A stretch of 64,000 nt of DNA from Paenibacillus_AB hodogayensis (lineage in GTDB: Bacteria; Bacillota; Bacilli; Paenibacillales; NBRC-103111). Below the pieces are notes generated by a model that was not told the DNA's origin, made no database searches, and saw only the letters and a list, made by a program, of their open reading frames with translations. Positions 33,725 to 46,780 of the stretch are shown piece after piece. The first letter of the stretch is position 1. Every line of letters begins with the position of its first letter. A program made the position numbers and the translations under genes. The stretch covers positions 682,001 through 746,000 of the forward strand of contig NZ_BAAAYO010000001.1 of NCBI RefSeq assembly GCF_039536325.1, given 5' to 3'.

Positions 33725-33761
33725 CTGCCTCAAAGGGTCCTTTTGGACCTTTTTGAGGCAG
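33725..33761. terminator. Strong hairpin between convergent genes
   Basis: CTGCCTCAAA-GGTCC, loop TTTT, GGACC-TTTGAGGCAG, a nearly perfect 15-base stem. It can terminate the epimerase transcript and, from the other side, that of the large protein. Confidence 0.7.
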
Positions 33762-33783
33762 TCCTCTGTAATCATGACACATG

Positions 33784-33985
33784 CTATATAAGTTGAACGA
33801 ATCACTTCCTGGAAATAGCCAAGTGAAATGGAGAAGGGGATCTGCCTTGCAGCGAGTTTTGGCTTTCAGCTCCATTCCGCTGAGTCTTTTTTTCAATCCA
33901 GGAGTTGAAAACAACATGTCTGAGCAGCAAGGCAGTCCTTTTCGGAATGAAATGGGCTTCCCAAACATTCGTTCAACTTATATAG
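33784..33985. mobile_element. Candidate MITE / fold-back element
   Basis: The ends are a perfect 19-base inverted repeat: CTATATAAGTTGAACGAAT at 33784-33802 and its complement at 33967-33985. The interior is also imperfectly complementary (TCTGCCTTGC against GCAAGGCAGT; CAGCTCC against GGAGTTG), so the 202 bases could fold back over most of their length. It has no transposase. Clear target duplications are not visible. It interrupts the decayed end of the large secreted protein gene. Confidence 0.6.
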
Positions 33986-34267
33986 TTCTTTACTATAATT
34001 GAATGTTTCGTTCCACTTAGTCGGTTTCGGGTGGTCTTTCTTCGCGACTTGTGTAGTGGAGAGGGTCAGCATCCCGTTTGCGACGCCCGACAACTCTTGT
34101 TTCAGTCGGGTTGCAGGAATCGTCGCCGCATCGAGCTAGATCTCGAAGGTCCCCGAAGCATTCTCCACAGCCTTGCGGATCGATTCCACAGATATCGCTA
34201 CCGTAATGCCGCCACTATCGCAGGCTTTAAAGACCACTGAATCCGACCGATACGACAGGGCCGTGCC
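33986..34267 (-). pseudogene. Decayed 3' continuation of the large secreted protein gene
   Basis: Reading on in the same frame past the TGA at 34268-34270 gives 43 codons of protein-like sequence (SDSVVFKACDSGG, ITVAISVESIRKAVENASG), then TAG at 34136-34138, then LDAATIPATRLKQELSGVAN and more up to the fold-back element. The composition resembles domains that follow linkers in exported Paenibacillus enzymes, before SLH repeats. This suggests the present C-terminus is a truncation. Confidence 0.6.
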
Positions 34268-38605
<4,338 letters not shown>

Positions 38606-38623
38606 GATAATTGCCTCCCTTGT

Positions 38624-38830
38624 TCACAATAACCTTCTAGTCTTCTTCGAAGCATCCATATCGTCTAGGCAGCTCCAGAAACTGATCCAGTTATAGTCAA
38701 CGTCTTGGCCCGGCTCGCGTATATAAGATAGTTTTACATAAGTCCAATCGGCGCCAACCGTAACGTTATGGTTCGTGGAACCACCCGCAATCTCGGTGTT
38801 ATTCCTGAACGACAAATGTAACCGCTTTCA
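38624..38830 (-). pseudogene. Fragment of a carbohydrate-binding module, duplicated from the neighbour
   Basis: The minus-strand frame reads RLHLSFRNNTEIAGGSTNHN and GADWTYVKLSYIREPGQDVD, then YNWISFWSCLDD. It matches part of the CBM4/9-like domain of the large protein (GTDWTYVEVPYTRNPNADFD, then FNWINIWAYND) but differs at many residues. It starts and ends abruptly and has no signal or ribosome-binding site. It is best seen as the remnant of a second copy of the large gene. Confidence 0.75.
38816..38830. promoter_or_regulatory. Candidate cre box (CcpA site)
   Basis: ATGTAACCGCTTTCA (reverse TGAAAGCGGTTACAT) fits both WTGNAANCGNWNNCW and the stricter TGWAANCGNTNWCA. It is 211 bases upstream of the large secreted protein and inside the edge of the gene fragment, so it may mediate catabolite control of the polysaccharide locus or be a leftover. 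Confidence 0.55.
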
Positions 38831-38852
38831 TTATGTAGCCGATGCATCTATT

Positions 38853-38910
38853 GGGCCTAAGCTTGGCCCCTTTTCCAAGCTAGGCCCGCAGCGCTTGCGA
38901 CAGCTGCGGG
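38853..38910. other. Two overlapping, mutually exclusive hairpins
   Basis: GGGCCTA-GCTTGG (38853-38866) pairs with CCAAGC-AGGCCC (38875-38887). CCCGCAGC (38885-38892) pairs with GCTGCGGG (38903-38910). They share three bases. There is no strong T-run, so they may mark an mRNA processing or attenuation point after the binding-protein gene. Confidence 0.45.
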
Positions 38911-38937
38911 CTTTAACCATCCTTCATTACCGGCGCT

Positions 38938-40446
38938 TTACTTCACCGTAGCGTACCAGTTGTTGGCCGCCTTCATCATTTCTTCTCCTCCGTCAGCTTT
39001 CCACTGCTGCAGATACTTGTCATATTGGTTGATCGGCTTTGCGCCGGTAATAAATTTTATAAATTCGTCCTCTGTGAACTTGACCAGCTTTTGTTTGTTT
39101 TTGGATACTTCCGGTATCGGAGGCGCAAACATCATGGCGTCTTTATAAGTAATTCCTTTAGCATTTTTCTGGAACGTCTCGAAATAGTTCTGTACAACCG
39201 GATTTTTGCGCACACGCGCTTGCCAGTAAATAGGGTACTTCTCTTCATCGATGCCCGTCAGCAGCTCGCCGGCAAAGTTCCACTCATCCTCGAAAATCGG
39301 AAGAATCGGAATGTATTTTCCATCCTCCACCTTGTAATGTTTGCCTTCTTGGCCAAGGGCCAACTGTTTAAAAATTTGCTCATCGAATTTCTTGTCGATG
39401 TACTTAATCGTCTCTTCCTTGTTAGGAGCCCACTTCGGAATTCCGATGAAAAACCCGATGCCGCCGGAACCGCTTGCATGGGCCGCTCCGGATGCGTCCT
39501 TCAGCGGAGGAAGAATGCCGATCTTCGCGCCAGGGGTTTTGGATGCAAGAGCATCGGTTATGCTCGCCCCATTCCACCAGCCCTCGCGGTACATAAAGGA
39601 TTGACCGCTTGTAAATCGTTCGATCAGCGTATTCGGCTGGTTAATCGCCCACTCCGGATCGATCAAGCCTTCCGCATACAGCTTATTCATGAACGTAAGA
39701 TATTCCACCGTTTTAGGGTCTTCAGCCAGATGAATGATTTTGCCGCCTTCTACCTTGAACTGGTTCGCTACGCCGTACAGCCAGCCCATCGCAGCGCCGA
39801 TCTCGCCCTGAATCGGATCTTTGCCTCCCGACAACGGAATGACTTTTTTCTTCGCTTTCACTTCACGCAGCACATTGACCAGTTCATCCAGCGTGGTCGG
39901 AACCGGCAATTTCAGCTCATCCAGCCAATCCTGTCTGTATACCAACGAATAGCCGGACGTGATGCCGCTGCCGGCAAGCTCCGGAATGGCCAATATTTGA
40001 TTTTTCATTGTCGCGCCGTTCCATGAGCTTTTCGAAATGACCCGCTTCATATTTGGCCCGTATTTGTCAATCAGTTCATTCAGCGGCTCCAGCGCTCCCG
40101 AGGAAGCAAGCTGCGCAAATTGAGTCGCATTCAGCTTCATGAAGTCATAAGACTCCTGGTTGGCCATCATCAGGTTCAATTTCTCATCGGCATTCTCCAC
40201 CGGCAGCATGCTGTATTTCACCGTATAGCCGGTAGCTTCCTTCAAATAAGTCGCAACCGGATTATTATTGGGATCAAAGCGGTTATAACCCAGCAGCTGC
40301 CGCAATACCGGCTTTGGTTTGTCTGTGTCAGGCTGCTTGCTAGCCGTGCCGCCGCTTGTCGAAGGCTTATCGCCTCCGCTGCTGCACGCTGCAGCGGACA
40401 AGGCTACCGAAAGAAGCAATAATGAAGCTGTCATCTTTTTTCTCAT
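38938..40446 (-). CDS. Oligosaccharide-binding lipoprotein (LipO/LplA-like)
   Basis: 502 residues. The signal peptide has lipobox SAAAC near residue 21, followed by a linker and a family 1 binding fold of the long LplA/LipO type (QAEVENADEKLNLMMANQE-like region, GSGITSGYSLVYRQDWLDEL, SGGIGFFIGIPKW). It binds oligosaccharides or uronides for the LplB/YtcP-like permeases just upstream on the same strand. No ATPase gene is present, as usual where MsmX serves many importers. Confidence 0.93.
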   Translation of the reverse strand: MRKKMTASLLLLSVALSAAACSSGGDKPSTSGGTASKQPDTDKPKPVLRQLLGYNRFDPNNNPVATYLKEATGYTVKYSMLPVENADEKLNLMMANQESYDFMKLNATQFAQLASSGALEPLNELIDKYGPNMKRVISKSSWNGATMKNQILAIPELAGSGITSGYSLVYRQDWLDELKLPVPTTLDELVNVLREVKAKKKVIPLSGGKDPIQGEIGAAMGWLYGVANQFKVEGGKIIHLAEDPKTVEYLTFMNKLYAEGLIDPEWAINQPNTLIERFTSGQSFMYREGWWNGASITDALASKTPGAKIGILPPLKDASGAAHASGSGGIGFFIGIPKWAPNKEETIKYIDKKFDEQIFKQLALGQEGKHYKVEDGKYIPILPIFEDEWNFAGELLTGIDEEKYPIYWQARVRKNPVVQNYFETFQKNAKGITYKDAMMFAPPIPEVSKNKQKLVKFTEDEFIKFITGAKPINQYDKYLQQWKADGGEEMMKAANNWYATVK

Positions 40447-40563
40447 GCCTGTTTGTGCCTCCCTGTAATAACTTTCTTTATCTCGAACCTGTCATTCACC
40501 TATACTGCCGTTACCCCCGCTTGCTCTCCGGTCACCCCCCTTCATGCCATATGGACTTGCCGC

Positions 40564-41469
40564 TCAGCCTTTGACGGAGCCGATAAGAACGCCTTTGACA
40601 AAATATTTTTGCAAAAACGGATAGACCAGCAAAATCGGCAGCGTGGCAAGCAGGATGGAAGCCGCCTGAATCGACTGCGGCGAGGCGTTCATGGCCGCGT
40701 CCACGTTCACGTGATTGCCGTTTCTCAGGAAAGCGTCGCTGGATGAAACGAACAGCTCCTTCAAATACAATTGTAAGGGCTTTAAATCCGGTGAATTGAT
40801 ATAGATCAGCGATGTAAAATAATCGTTCCAGAATTGCACCGCGTAGAACAATCCGATCGTCGCGAATACCGGCAGCGAAAGCGGAAATATAATGCGCCAT
40901 AAAATAGCCAGATTGGAGGCTCCGTCCAGCTTGGCCGACTCCTCCAGGCTATCCGGCAGATTTTCGAAATGGCTTTTGATGATGAGCATATTGTATACGC
41001 TGATCATCGCCGGCAGGAACAGGACAGGCAATGTATCGATCAAACCCAGACTGCGCAAAAGCAAATACGTCGGGATCAAGCCGCCGCTGAACAGCATCGT
41101 AAACACGTACATGATAATAAAAAACTTGCGTCCGCGCAGCCTCGGCTTGGACAGCGGATATGCGGCCAAGGCTGTCATGAACAAGGCGCTCAGCGTTCCG
41201 AGGACCGTGACAAGCAAGGATACCTTGAGCGCGTTCAAGAACAAAGCATTGCTGGCTACAAATTTAAATGTACCGAATTGCAGGCCTACCGGAATCAGAC
41301 TAACCTGGCCCGACACAACCGCCGCTTCGCTGCTCAGTGACTTGGCGAACAGATTCAGAAACGGAAACAACGTCGTTATGCCAAACAAGATAAAAAAGAC
41401 AATATTGCATACAGCAAACACTTTCTCCCCTGCGGACTCTTTCATTACACTTCCGGATACCGGTCTCAT
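40564..41469 (-). CDS. ABC sugar permease (YtcP-like)
   Basis: 301 residues from the ATG at 41469 (AAGGAGGG upstream). Six membrane segments. The EAA loop lies near 190 (EESAKLDGASNLAILWRIIF), and it ends in GSVKG as usual for the family. It forms the channel with the LplB-like subunit. The gene overlaps none but follows the partner with 11 bases of spacing. Confidence 0.93.
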   Translation of the reverse strand: MRPVSGSVMKESAGEKVFAVCNIVFFILFGITTLFPFLNLFAKSLSSEAAVVSGQVSLIPVGLQFGTFKFVASNALFLNALKVSLLVTVLGTLSALFMTALAAYPLSKPRLRGRKFFIIMYVFTMLFSGGLIPTYLLLRSLGLIDTLPVLFLPAMISVYNMLIIKSHFENLPDSLEESAKLDGASNLAILWRIIFPLSLPVFATIGLFYAVQFWNDYFTSLIYINSPDLKPLQLYLKELFVSSSDAFLRNGNHVNVDAAMNASPQSIQAASILLATLPILLVYPFLQKYFVKGVLIGSVKG

Positions 41470-41480
41470 GGATGCCCTCC

Positions 41481-42437
41481 TTACCAAATACCTCTTTGCG
41501 TATACTTTCTGGCTAACCCGTTCCCCCCGATGATGAGAACAAAGGCAATAACGGATTCGAACAATCCGACGGCGGTGGAGAAGCTGTAATTTTGCTCGCC
41601 AAGCCCGACCCGGTACACATACGTTCCGATCACATCCGCCACATTATAGACGCTCGGATTGTACATAACCAAAATTTGTTCCGTACCGGCTTCCAAAACA
41701 GCTCCCAGTCTCAAAATAAACATCAGCGTTATGATCGGAACGAGGCCCGGAATCGTAATATGAAGCGTCTGCTTCCATTTGCCGGCGCCATCCATCTTGG
41801 CCGCTTCGTACAATTGCTGGTCAATCCCCATCATAGCCGCAAGATAAACGATCATGTTCCATCCCATCTCCTTCCAGCCTGCGGAAGTAATCAACACGGA
41901 ACGAAAAATATCGCTGTCCAGGAAGAAACGGATCGGCTCCCCGCCCAGAGACACAATCAATTTATTGATAAGACCGCTGTTGACGGACAACAGGTCGAGG
42001 AACAAACCGCCTACAATGACCCAGGATAGAAAATGAGGCAAATATACGATCGTTTGCACCGCCCGCTTGAACACGATATGTCTCAGCTCATTCATCATGA
42101 TCGCCATAATAATGGGCAATGGGAACAGGAAAACAATCTTGTACAACGATATGACTAGCGTATTGCGAAACACTTCCATAAAATCGGATGAAGTAAACAG
42201 CCGCACAAAATGTTTGAGTCCTACCCACTCGCTATCCGCTATGCCGGTAAAAATATTAAAATCTTTAAATGCGATGACGATCCCATACATCGGCATATAC
42301 TTGAAGAGCAGCAAAAAAGCGACGCCCGGGATCAAAGCCAGATACAAGTCCCAATCCTTCCTGATGTCAACGAGCAGTTGACGGCCGTACGATCGCCGCT
42401 CTGCCCGTATCTGCTCGACCCGCTTTCCCAATTGCAT
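41481..42437 (-). CDS. ABC sugar permease (LplB-like)
   Basis: 318 residues, GGAGG before the ATG. Six membrane segments, with KYMPMYGIVIAFKDFN near 47, typical of the LplB branch, and the EAA loop YEAAKMDGAGKWKQTLHITI near 215. First gene of the transport operon, and directly downstream of the response regulator with a terminator between. Confidence 0.94.
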   Translation of the reverse strand: MQLGKRVEQIRAERRSYGRQLLVDIRKDWDLYLALIPGVAFLLLFKYMPMYGIVIAFKDFNIFTGIADSEWVGLKHFVRLFTSSDFMEVFRNTLVISLYKIVFLFPLPIIMAIMMNELRHIVFKRAVQTIVYLPHFLSWVIVGGLFLDLLSVNSGLINKLIVSLGGEPIRFFLDSDIFRSVLITSAGWKEMGWNMIVYLAAMMGIDQQLYEAAKMDGAGKWKQTLHITIPGLVPIITLMFILRLGAVLEAGTEQILVMYNPSVYNVADVIGTYVYRVGLGEQNYSFSTAVGLFESVIAFVLIIGGNGLARKYTQRGIW

Positions 42438-42512
42438 ACTATTCCTCCTACAAAAAAGTTAATGTCATGCGCTTGCCAGCTCCCATTCCGGACGATCACC
42501 GTAAAACTCCAC

Positions 42513-42551
42513 AAAAATGAAGCCTGCCATTATTGTAAAATGGCAGGCTTC
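42513..42551 (-). terminator. Terminator after the response-regulator gene
   Basis: GAAGCCTGCCATT and AATGGCAGGCTTC form a perfect 13-base stem; on the minus strand ATTTTTGTGG follows. Confidence 0.85.
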
Positions 42552-42597
42552 CAACTCGTAGAGGAGACTAATGACCTTTTATGGTAATTTGATTTCC

Positions 42598-44196
42598 TTA
42601 ACGCTTCATTTCGCCGGGCGTCACGCCCCAAAACTTGCGGAACACCTTGGTGAAATAGCTGACATCCCTGTAACCGACCTGATTCGCGGCGTCGGACACT
42701 TTCGCCCCTTGCTGCAGCACGTGCTTGGCGCGCTCCATCTTGTGCTCCATCACATAAGCCGAAAACGTCGTTCCCATCTCCCGCTTGAACAGCCTGCTCA
42801 GATAGGAGGCATTGACGTACAGCCTGTCTGCCACCGTCAGCAAGGTCAGCTCGGTATGGATCTCCTTATCCACGAGCTGCAAAATCTTCTTCACAAGCTG
42901 ATTGTTGACGGATTCCCGCTGATTCCGCACATGCGCGATCATGCGCCCCACCGTCCGCTGCAACCAGGCATGGATTTTCTCCTTGGTTACCAGTTGCTGA
43001 GGGTGATGCAAATATTCAAAATCCGGACCCAGCACCTCCTTCAGCCGCCAGCCTTGACGATGGATGATTCGAACCAGCACGCTGTTGAAATAAAGGACCC
43101 ATTCCTGCATATCATCGACCGTATCCGCCTTGACGATGCTCTCCCATAACGCCAGCAATACTTGTCCGGCCTGCTCTTCGTCTCCCGTCTCTACGGCAAT
43201 CTCCAGATTGTTCTCGTAATTCGGGAGCATGGACCACGTATCCGCACTCTGCTGCTGCTCTCTGTAGGGAATGGCGATATCGGGACCGTATACGACCCGG
43301 CCTTGCAAAGCCCGGATCGCCTGAACGTAGATCAGGTGCAGTTTCTCCGGGCCGCATGTCTCTCCGCCAATGCCCGCGCTTGCGGTCAGCTTCAGGCAAT
43401 CCTTCACCTTCGACAGCAAATTGGTCACCCTCACATTCACAGCAAGCATCATTCGATTGGAGCCCTCGGCAAGCGGACTATGGAATACGAGCACGGTGTA
43501 CCCTTCCGGCGCTGTCAGCACCCATACGTTATGTTCGTCCGCCAATATCTCCTTGACGATACTGTTCAGCGAAAACTGCAGCAAAGAAGCATCTTTGCTG
43601 TCAAAACGCGTTTCTTCGTCGGACAACGGATCCATATCGAGCACTACAACCGCATATTGTGCTTCGGCAGGCAAATCGATCTGCAGTTCTCCGCCATATT
43701 TGCCGATCTCCCACGCTGCGTATTTTCCGCTCATCCAGTTCTGAAAAAAGTTATTTTGCAAATTCGGCAGTTGTTGAAGCCACTTCTGCTGCAGCGCCTC
43801 CTGATTGTACAATCGATCCAGTTCTTGCCTCAGCTGCGCTGCCGCGTCCAGGACAGCCTGCAGGATTTCCGGATCTTCGGCCGGCTTCAGCAAATATTTC
43901 GAAATGCCGATCTCCAGCGCCGATTGCGCATACGAAAAATTATCATACCCGCTTAGGATGATAATTTTGACAAGCCGGTTCGCTTTCATGATTTCGCGCG
44001 CCAGTTCAATACCATCCATCTCCGGAATTCGAATATCAAGCAGTACAATGTCCGGTTTACTGCGGCGATACAACTGCAGCGCCTCCAGCCCGCGCCCGGC
44101 TAAACCAACGATCTCGATGCCGTGTTCCTCCCAGGGGATGTTATTAGCCAGACTGGTTCTCAAACGGATTTCGTCTTCAACGATCAACAGATTCAT
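42598..44196 (-). CDS. YesN-type response regulator with AraC output domain
   Basis: 532 residues from the ATG at 44196 (GAGGTGA six bases upstream). Receiver domain about 1-120 with phospho-acceptor Asp in LLDIRIPEMDG and Lys in KYLLKPAED. A long middle region of unknown fold follows, then a C-terminal AraC double helix-turn-helix (LTVADRLYVNASYLSRLFKR; DAANQVGYRDVSYFTKVFRK). It overlaps the sensor-kinase gene by 20 bases. It probably activates the adjacent permease/binding-protein/enzyme genes when the kinase detects extracellular glycan or the loaded binding protein. Confidence 0.93.
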   Translation of the reverse strand: MNLLIVEDEIRLRTSLANNIPWEEHGIEIVGLAGRGLEALQLYRRSKPDIVLLDIRIPEMDGIELAREIMKANRLVKIIILSGYDNFSYAQSALEIGISKYLLKPAEDPEILQAVLDAAAQLRQELDRLYNQEALQQKWLQQLPNLQNNFFQNWMSGKYAAWEIGKYGGELQIDLPAEAQYAVVVLDMDPLSDEETRFDSKDASLLQFSLNSIVKEILADEHNVWVLTAPEGYTVLVFHSPLAEGSNRMMLAVNVRVTNLLSKVKDCLKLTASAGIGGETCGPEKLHLIYVQAIRALQGRVVYGPDIAIPYREQQQSADTWSMLPNYENNLEIAVETGDEEQAGQVLLALWESIVKADTVDDMQEWVLYFNSVLVRIIHRQGWRLKEVLGPDFEYLHHPQQLVTKEKIHAWLQRTVGRMIAHVRNQRESVNNQLVKKILQLVDKEIHTELTLLTVADRLYVNASYLSRLFKREMGTTFSAYVMEHKMERAKHVLQQGAKVSDAANQVGYRDVSYFTKVFRKFWGVTPGEMKR

Positions 44197-45973
44197 GTTC
44201 ACTCACCTCATGCTGCATAGTTCTTAAGGGCTTCAGGTCGAACGATTCCCGGCAATGCTCTAACGGCAGCTTCAATTCAACGATCGTTCTTTCTCCCTCC
44301 ACACTGTCGATCGCTAATTCTGCCCGGTTGCCATAGAACAGTTTGATTCGCGAATACACATTTCGAAGCCCGTACACATCTGTAGGATTCCCCTCCAGGT
44401 AAGACAGATCGACGGTATTCTCGGATACCTGGCCAAGCCGCTCCCGGATCCGGTCCATCCGTTCCTTGCTTATTCCTGCTCCGTTATCCTCGACGGACAA
44501 AATCAGAAAATCCGACTCCACCCGGCTGGAAATCAATAACTCGCCGTCCGTTTTATCCTCAAGCCCATACAAAATCGCATTCTCTACCAATGGCTGCAGC
44601 AGCAGCTTGAGCACATGAACCGGTTTGCTCTCCTCTTGCAGCTCGTAACGGACGGTAAACGATTCAAGAAATCTCAATTGCTGAATGCGGATATAGTAAT
44701 GGAGATGCGTCACCGTTTCCTCAACGGTAAAGGTATCGCGCCCTTTGCTTAGGCTGAGCCGAAAAAAACGCGACAGGTTCAAGACCATCTCGCTGACTTC
44801 AGAAGCTTCATAGTTATGAGCAGCCCGATAGATAGAGTCGAGCGTATTGTAAAGAAAGTGAGGATTAATTTGCGACTGCAAAAATTTTAACTCCGTATTG
44901 CTCAAACGCAGCTGCTGTTCGTAATGATTTTCGATCAGATTTTTCTGGTCCTCCACCATCTTGTTAAAAGCGCGCGTCAAAGAGCCGATTTCATCGAAAC
45001 GGTCGTTCTCCAGACGAACATTGAAATTCCCTCTGCCCACTGCGTTCATTCCTTTCCATAACCGCTGAATCGGATGTGCGATGCCGGAATAAACAGCCCA
45101 TGCGATCAACAGAGCAAGTATGGCGCTGACAGCGATAATGATATAGGTGAACAGGCGAGTTTCCTCAACCTCCTTCCAAAGCTCTTTCTCCGGCTGGAGC
45201 AGCAACAGCGTCCAGTCCTCCGGCGAATTGGCTTTGACGGCGAACATCCCCGGAACTTTGGCCTCAAAATCTAGGATTGGGGAACCGTAGCTTCCGGCGC
45301 CTGCAACAAGCTCGTTCGGGTTCGTGTATAAATAAACTTGCGCATTGGGGGAGGGAAGCAGCGATTCGATCAGATCAACCAGTCTGTTTTTATTTAATGA
45401 CAAAACGAGAAGGCTCGGTTCTCTGTCCGGATTGTTCAAATCCATGACCCGAATGAGAGAAATGCTGTCCGTGCGCATCACGGAACCGAAGGTTTGCCCT
45501 TCGCCAATCGGATATTCCGGCATAATGTACATGATTCCGGTTCCGCACCGGACGGCAAGCTTGCGCAAATTGTCCAGCACCTGCGCATCGGTTAGCCTCT
45601 TGCCGCCGCGATCCGCCGTCAGCAGCATTTGAGAGGGTGAATGGAAGAGAGAAGCATGCGAGACCATCTGATTGATTGACGTAAGATGAAGAAGCTCCGT
45701 CATTACATGGGCGAATGTGATATAGGCCTCCGCGTCAAGTTCTGGACGAACCGAGTTTAGCTTGCGCAACAAATTGTTATCCGACGCCGTTACGGTAGAC
45801 ATGATTTGCAAATTTTCCAACGTCAGATCGATGTAATCCATGGATGAGGTTAGCGCCGCTGACGTCCGTTCCACCGTTCGTTTCTGAAGGCTGTTCTGCA
45901 ATTTGAAATTCACATAAAGACTCACGATAACAAGCGGCAATAAGATAAGCAGAAAATAGATGGTCAGGCGCAA
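44177..45973 (-). CDS. YesM-type sensor histidine kinase
   Basis: About 598 residues. Membrane helix near 5-22, extracellular sensor to about 270, second helix about 277-297, HAMP about 300-350, His-kinase domain with QINPHFLYNTLDSIY (phospho-accepting His) and ATP-binding VENAILYGL and DNGAGI. The start is uncertain: the TTG at 45973 has no good ribosome-binding site. The frame stays open upstream (KRFFKWLGQTYAHKIQLRLT) without a standard start codon, while GGTGAG lies near 46035, so an unusual start may be used. Confidence 0.88.
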   Translation of the reverse strand: MRLTIYFLLILLPLVIVSLYVNFKLQNSLQKRTVERTSAALTSSMDYIDLTLENLQIMSTVTASDNNLLRKLNSVRPELDAEAYITFAHVMTELLHLTSINQMVSHASLFHSPSQMLLTADRGGKRLTDAQVLDNLRKLAVRCGTGIMYIMPEYPIGEGQTFGSVMRTDSISLIRVMDLNNPDREPSLLVLSLNKNRLVDLIESLLPSPNAQVYLYTNPNELVAGAGSYGSPILDFEAKVPGMFAVKANSPEDWTLLLLQPEKELWKEVEETRLFTYIIIAVSAILALLIAWAVYSGIAHPIQRLWKGMNAVGRGNFNVRLENDRFDEIGSLTRAFNKMVEDQKNLIENHYEQQLRLSNTELKFLQSQINPHFLYNTLDSIYRAAHNYEASEVSEMVLNLSRFFRLSLSKGRDTFTVEETVTHLHYYIRIQQLRFLESFTVRYELQEESKPVHVLKLLLQPLVENAILYGLEDKTDGELLISSRVESDFLILSVEDNGAGISKERMDRIRERLGQVSENTVDLSYLEGNPTDVYGLRNVYSRIKLFYGNRAELAIDSVEGERTIVELKLPLEHCRESFDLKPLRTMQHEVSEHESVDR

Positions 45974-46162
45974 TTGGATCTTATGGGCGTATGTTTGTCC
46001 TAGCCATTTAAAGAATCGTTTTATTACACACTCACCACCCGCGAATCATTTCCCATGCTCAACATTCCCTCTCACGTTATCAGATTTATGCTTTGTTGCA
46101 AAGACTGGAAAACGAGGAATGTTCCTATCCGAAAAATCGTATAGGCGAGCCTTCAATCATAA

Positions 46163-46204
46163 AAAGGTTCCTATTCTGCTTAAGAGCGCAGAATAGGAAC
46201 CTTT
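46163..46204. terminator. Strong bidirectional terminator
   Basis: AAAGGTTCCTATTCTGC and GCAGAATAGGAACCTTT form a perfect 17-base stem with an eight-base loop; on the minus strand TTTTTATG follows. It ends the transport/sigma operon at 46253. Confidence 0.9.
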
Positions 46205-46252
46205 CCCTGATGATGGTGCGGTCTCACACGCGATTGGGAACCAAGCGGGAGC

Positions 46253-46780
46253 TTAAAGATTCGCCTTGGCGATACGAGCCACGCCGCGCAGCTTCTGTTT
46301 GGCACGATGGATTCTCGACTTCACGGCGCTGATCGACGTTTTCTGACATTCAGCAAGCTGTTCATACGTCAAGCCATATTCATACACGAGCAGCAGCGCC
46401 TGCCGGTAGACGGGCTCCAACGAAGAGAGCAAGTCACGAAGGAAATCCTGATCGACGATTGTCCGTTCAACGTTGGTTTCGCCCCTGTACGCCTCCTGCA
46501 ACTCCCGATAACCGCGCATTTCCCGGCACCGCTTGCGATACATGTCTATCGCCACATTGCGGGAAATGGCCTTGAGCCATGCTTCCTTCCGATCATGCTG
46601 CTTCAACGAGTCAAAGTGACGATACGCCCTCAGGAACGTTTCTTGAACCGCGTCCTGTGCCAGCTCGCGGTCCTTGATGACCGAGAAGGCGGAATAATAA
46701 ACGGGTATGGAATAACGGGAATAAAGAGCCTGAAACGATTCGACGATGGATCTGCCCTGCTGCTCGCGTTCGTTACTCAT
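46253..46780 (-). CDS. ECF-type RNA polymerase sigma factor
   Basis: 175 residues. Region 2 is about 20-85 (YYSAFSVIKDRELAQDAVQE TFLRAYRHF as two parts, then WLKAISRNVAIDMYRKR). Region 4 is about 115-170 (LEPVYRQALLLVYEYGLTYE, LAECQKTSISAVKSRIHRAK). Its ATG overlaps the end of the binding-protein gene by eight bases, so it is coupled to it. No anti-sigma gene follows; a terminator does. A sigma factor as last gene of a sugar-importer-like operon is unusual; how it is held inactive is unknown. Confidence 0.92.
   Translation of the reverse strand: MSNEREQQGRSIVESFQALYSRYSIPVYYSAFSVIKDRELAQDAVQETFLRAYRHFDSLKQHDRKEAWLKAISRNVAIDMYRKRCREMRGYRELQEAYRGETNVERTIVDQDFLRDLLSSLEPVYRQALLLVYEYGLTYEQLAECQKTSISAVKSRIHRAKQKLRGVARIAKANL

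Larger units (their letters stand above)
33636..34267. other. Gene-poor stretch (632 bases) with terminator, fold-back element and gene remnant
   Basis: From left to right: a strong hairpin (33725-33761), a 202-base inverted-repeat element (33784-33985), and the decayed 3' continuation of the large secreted protein gene (33986-34267). No intact gene is visible. Confidence 0.7.
38606..38937. other. Intergenic stretch (332 bases) with gene fragment, cre box and hairpins
   Basis: Between the binding lipoprotein and the large secreted protein. It contains a carbohydrate-binding-module fragment (38624-38830), a cre box (38816-38830) and two overlapping hairpins (38853-38910). No complete gene. 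Confidence 0.65.

Noticed and set aside
33893..34093. 66-codon minus-strand frame that could be a small transposase-related gene
   Set aside because: Its 5' part is the decayed tail of the large secreted protein gene and its 3' part lies in the fold-back element; it has no start signal of its own.
39025..40026. 333-codon open frame on the plus strand
   Set aside because: It lies entirely opposite a well-supported sugar-binding lipoprotein, and its translation is basic and Arg/His-rich, as expected for an antisense shadow.
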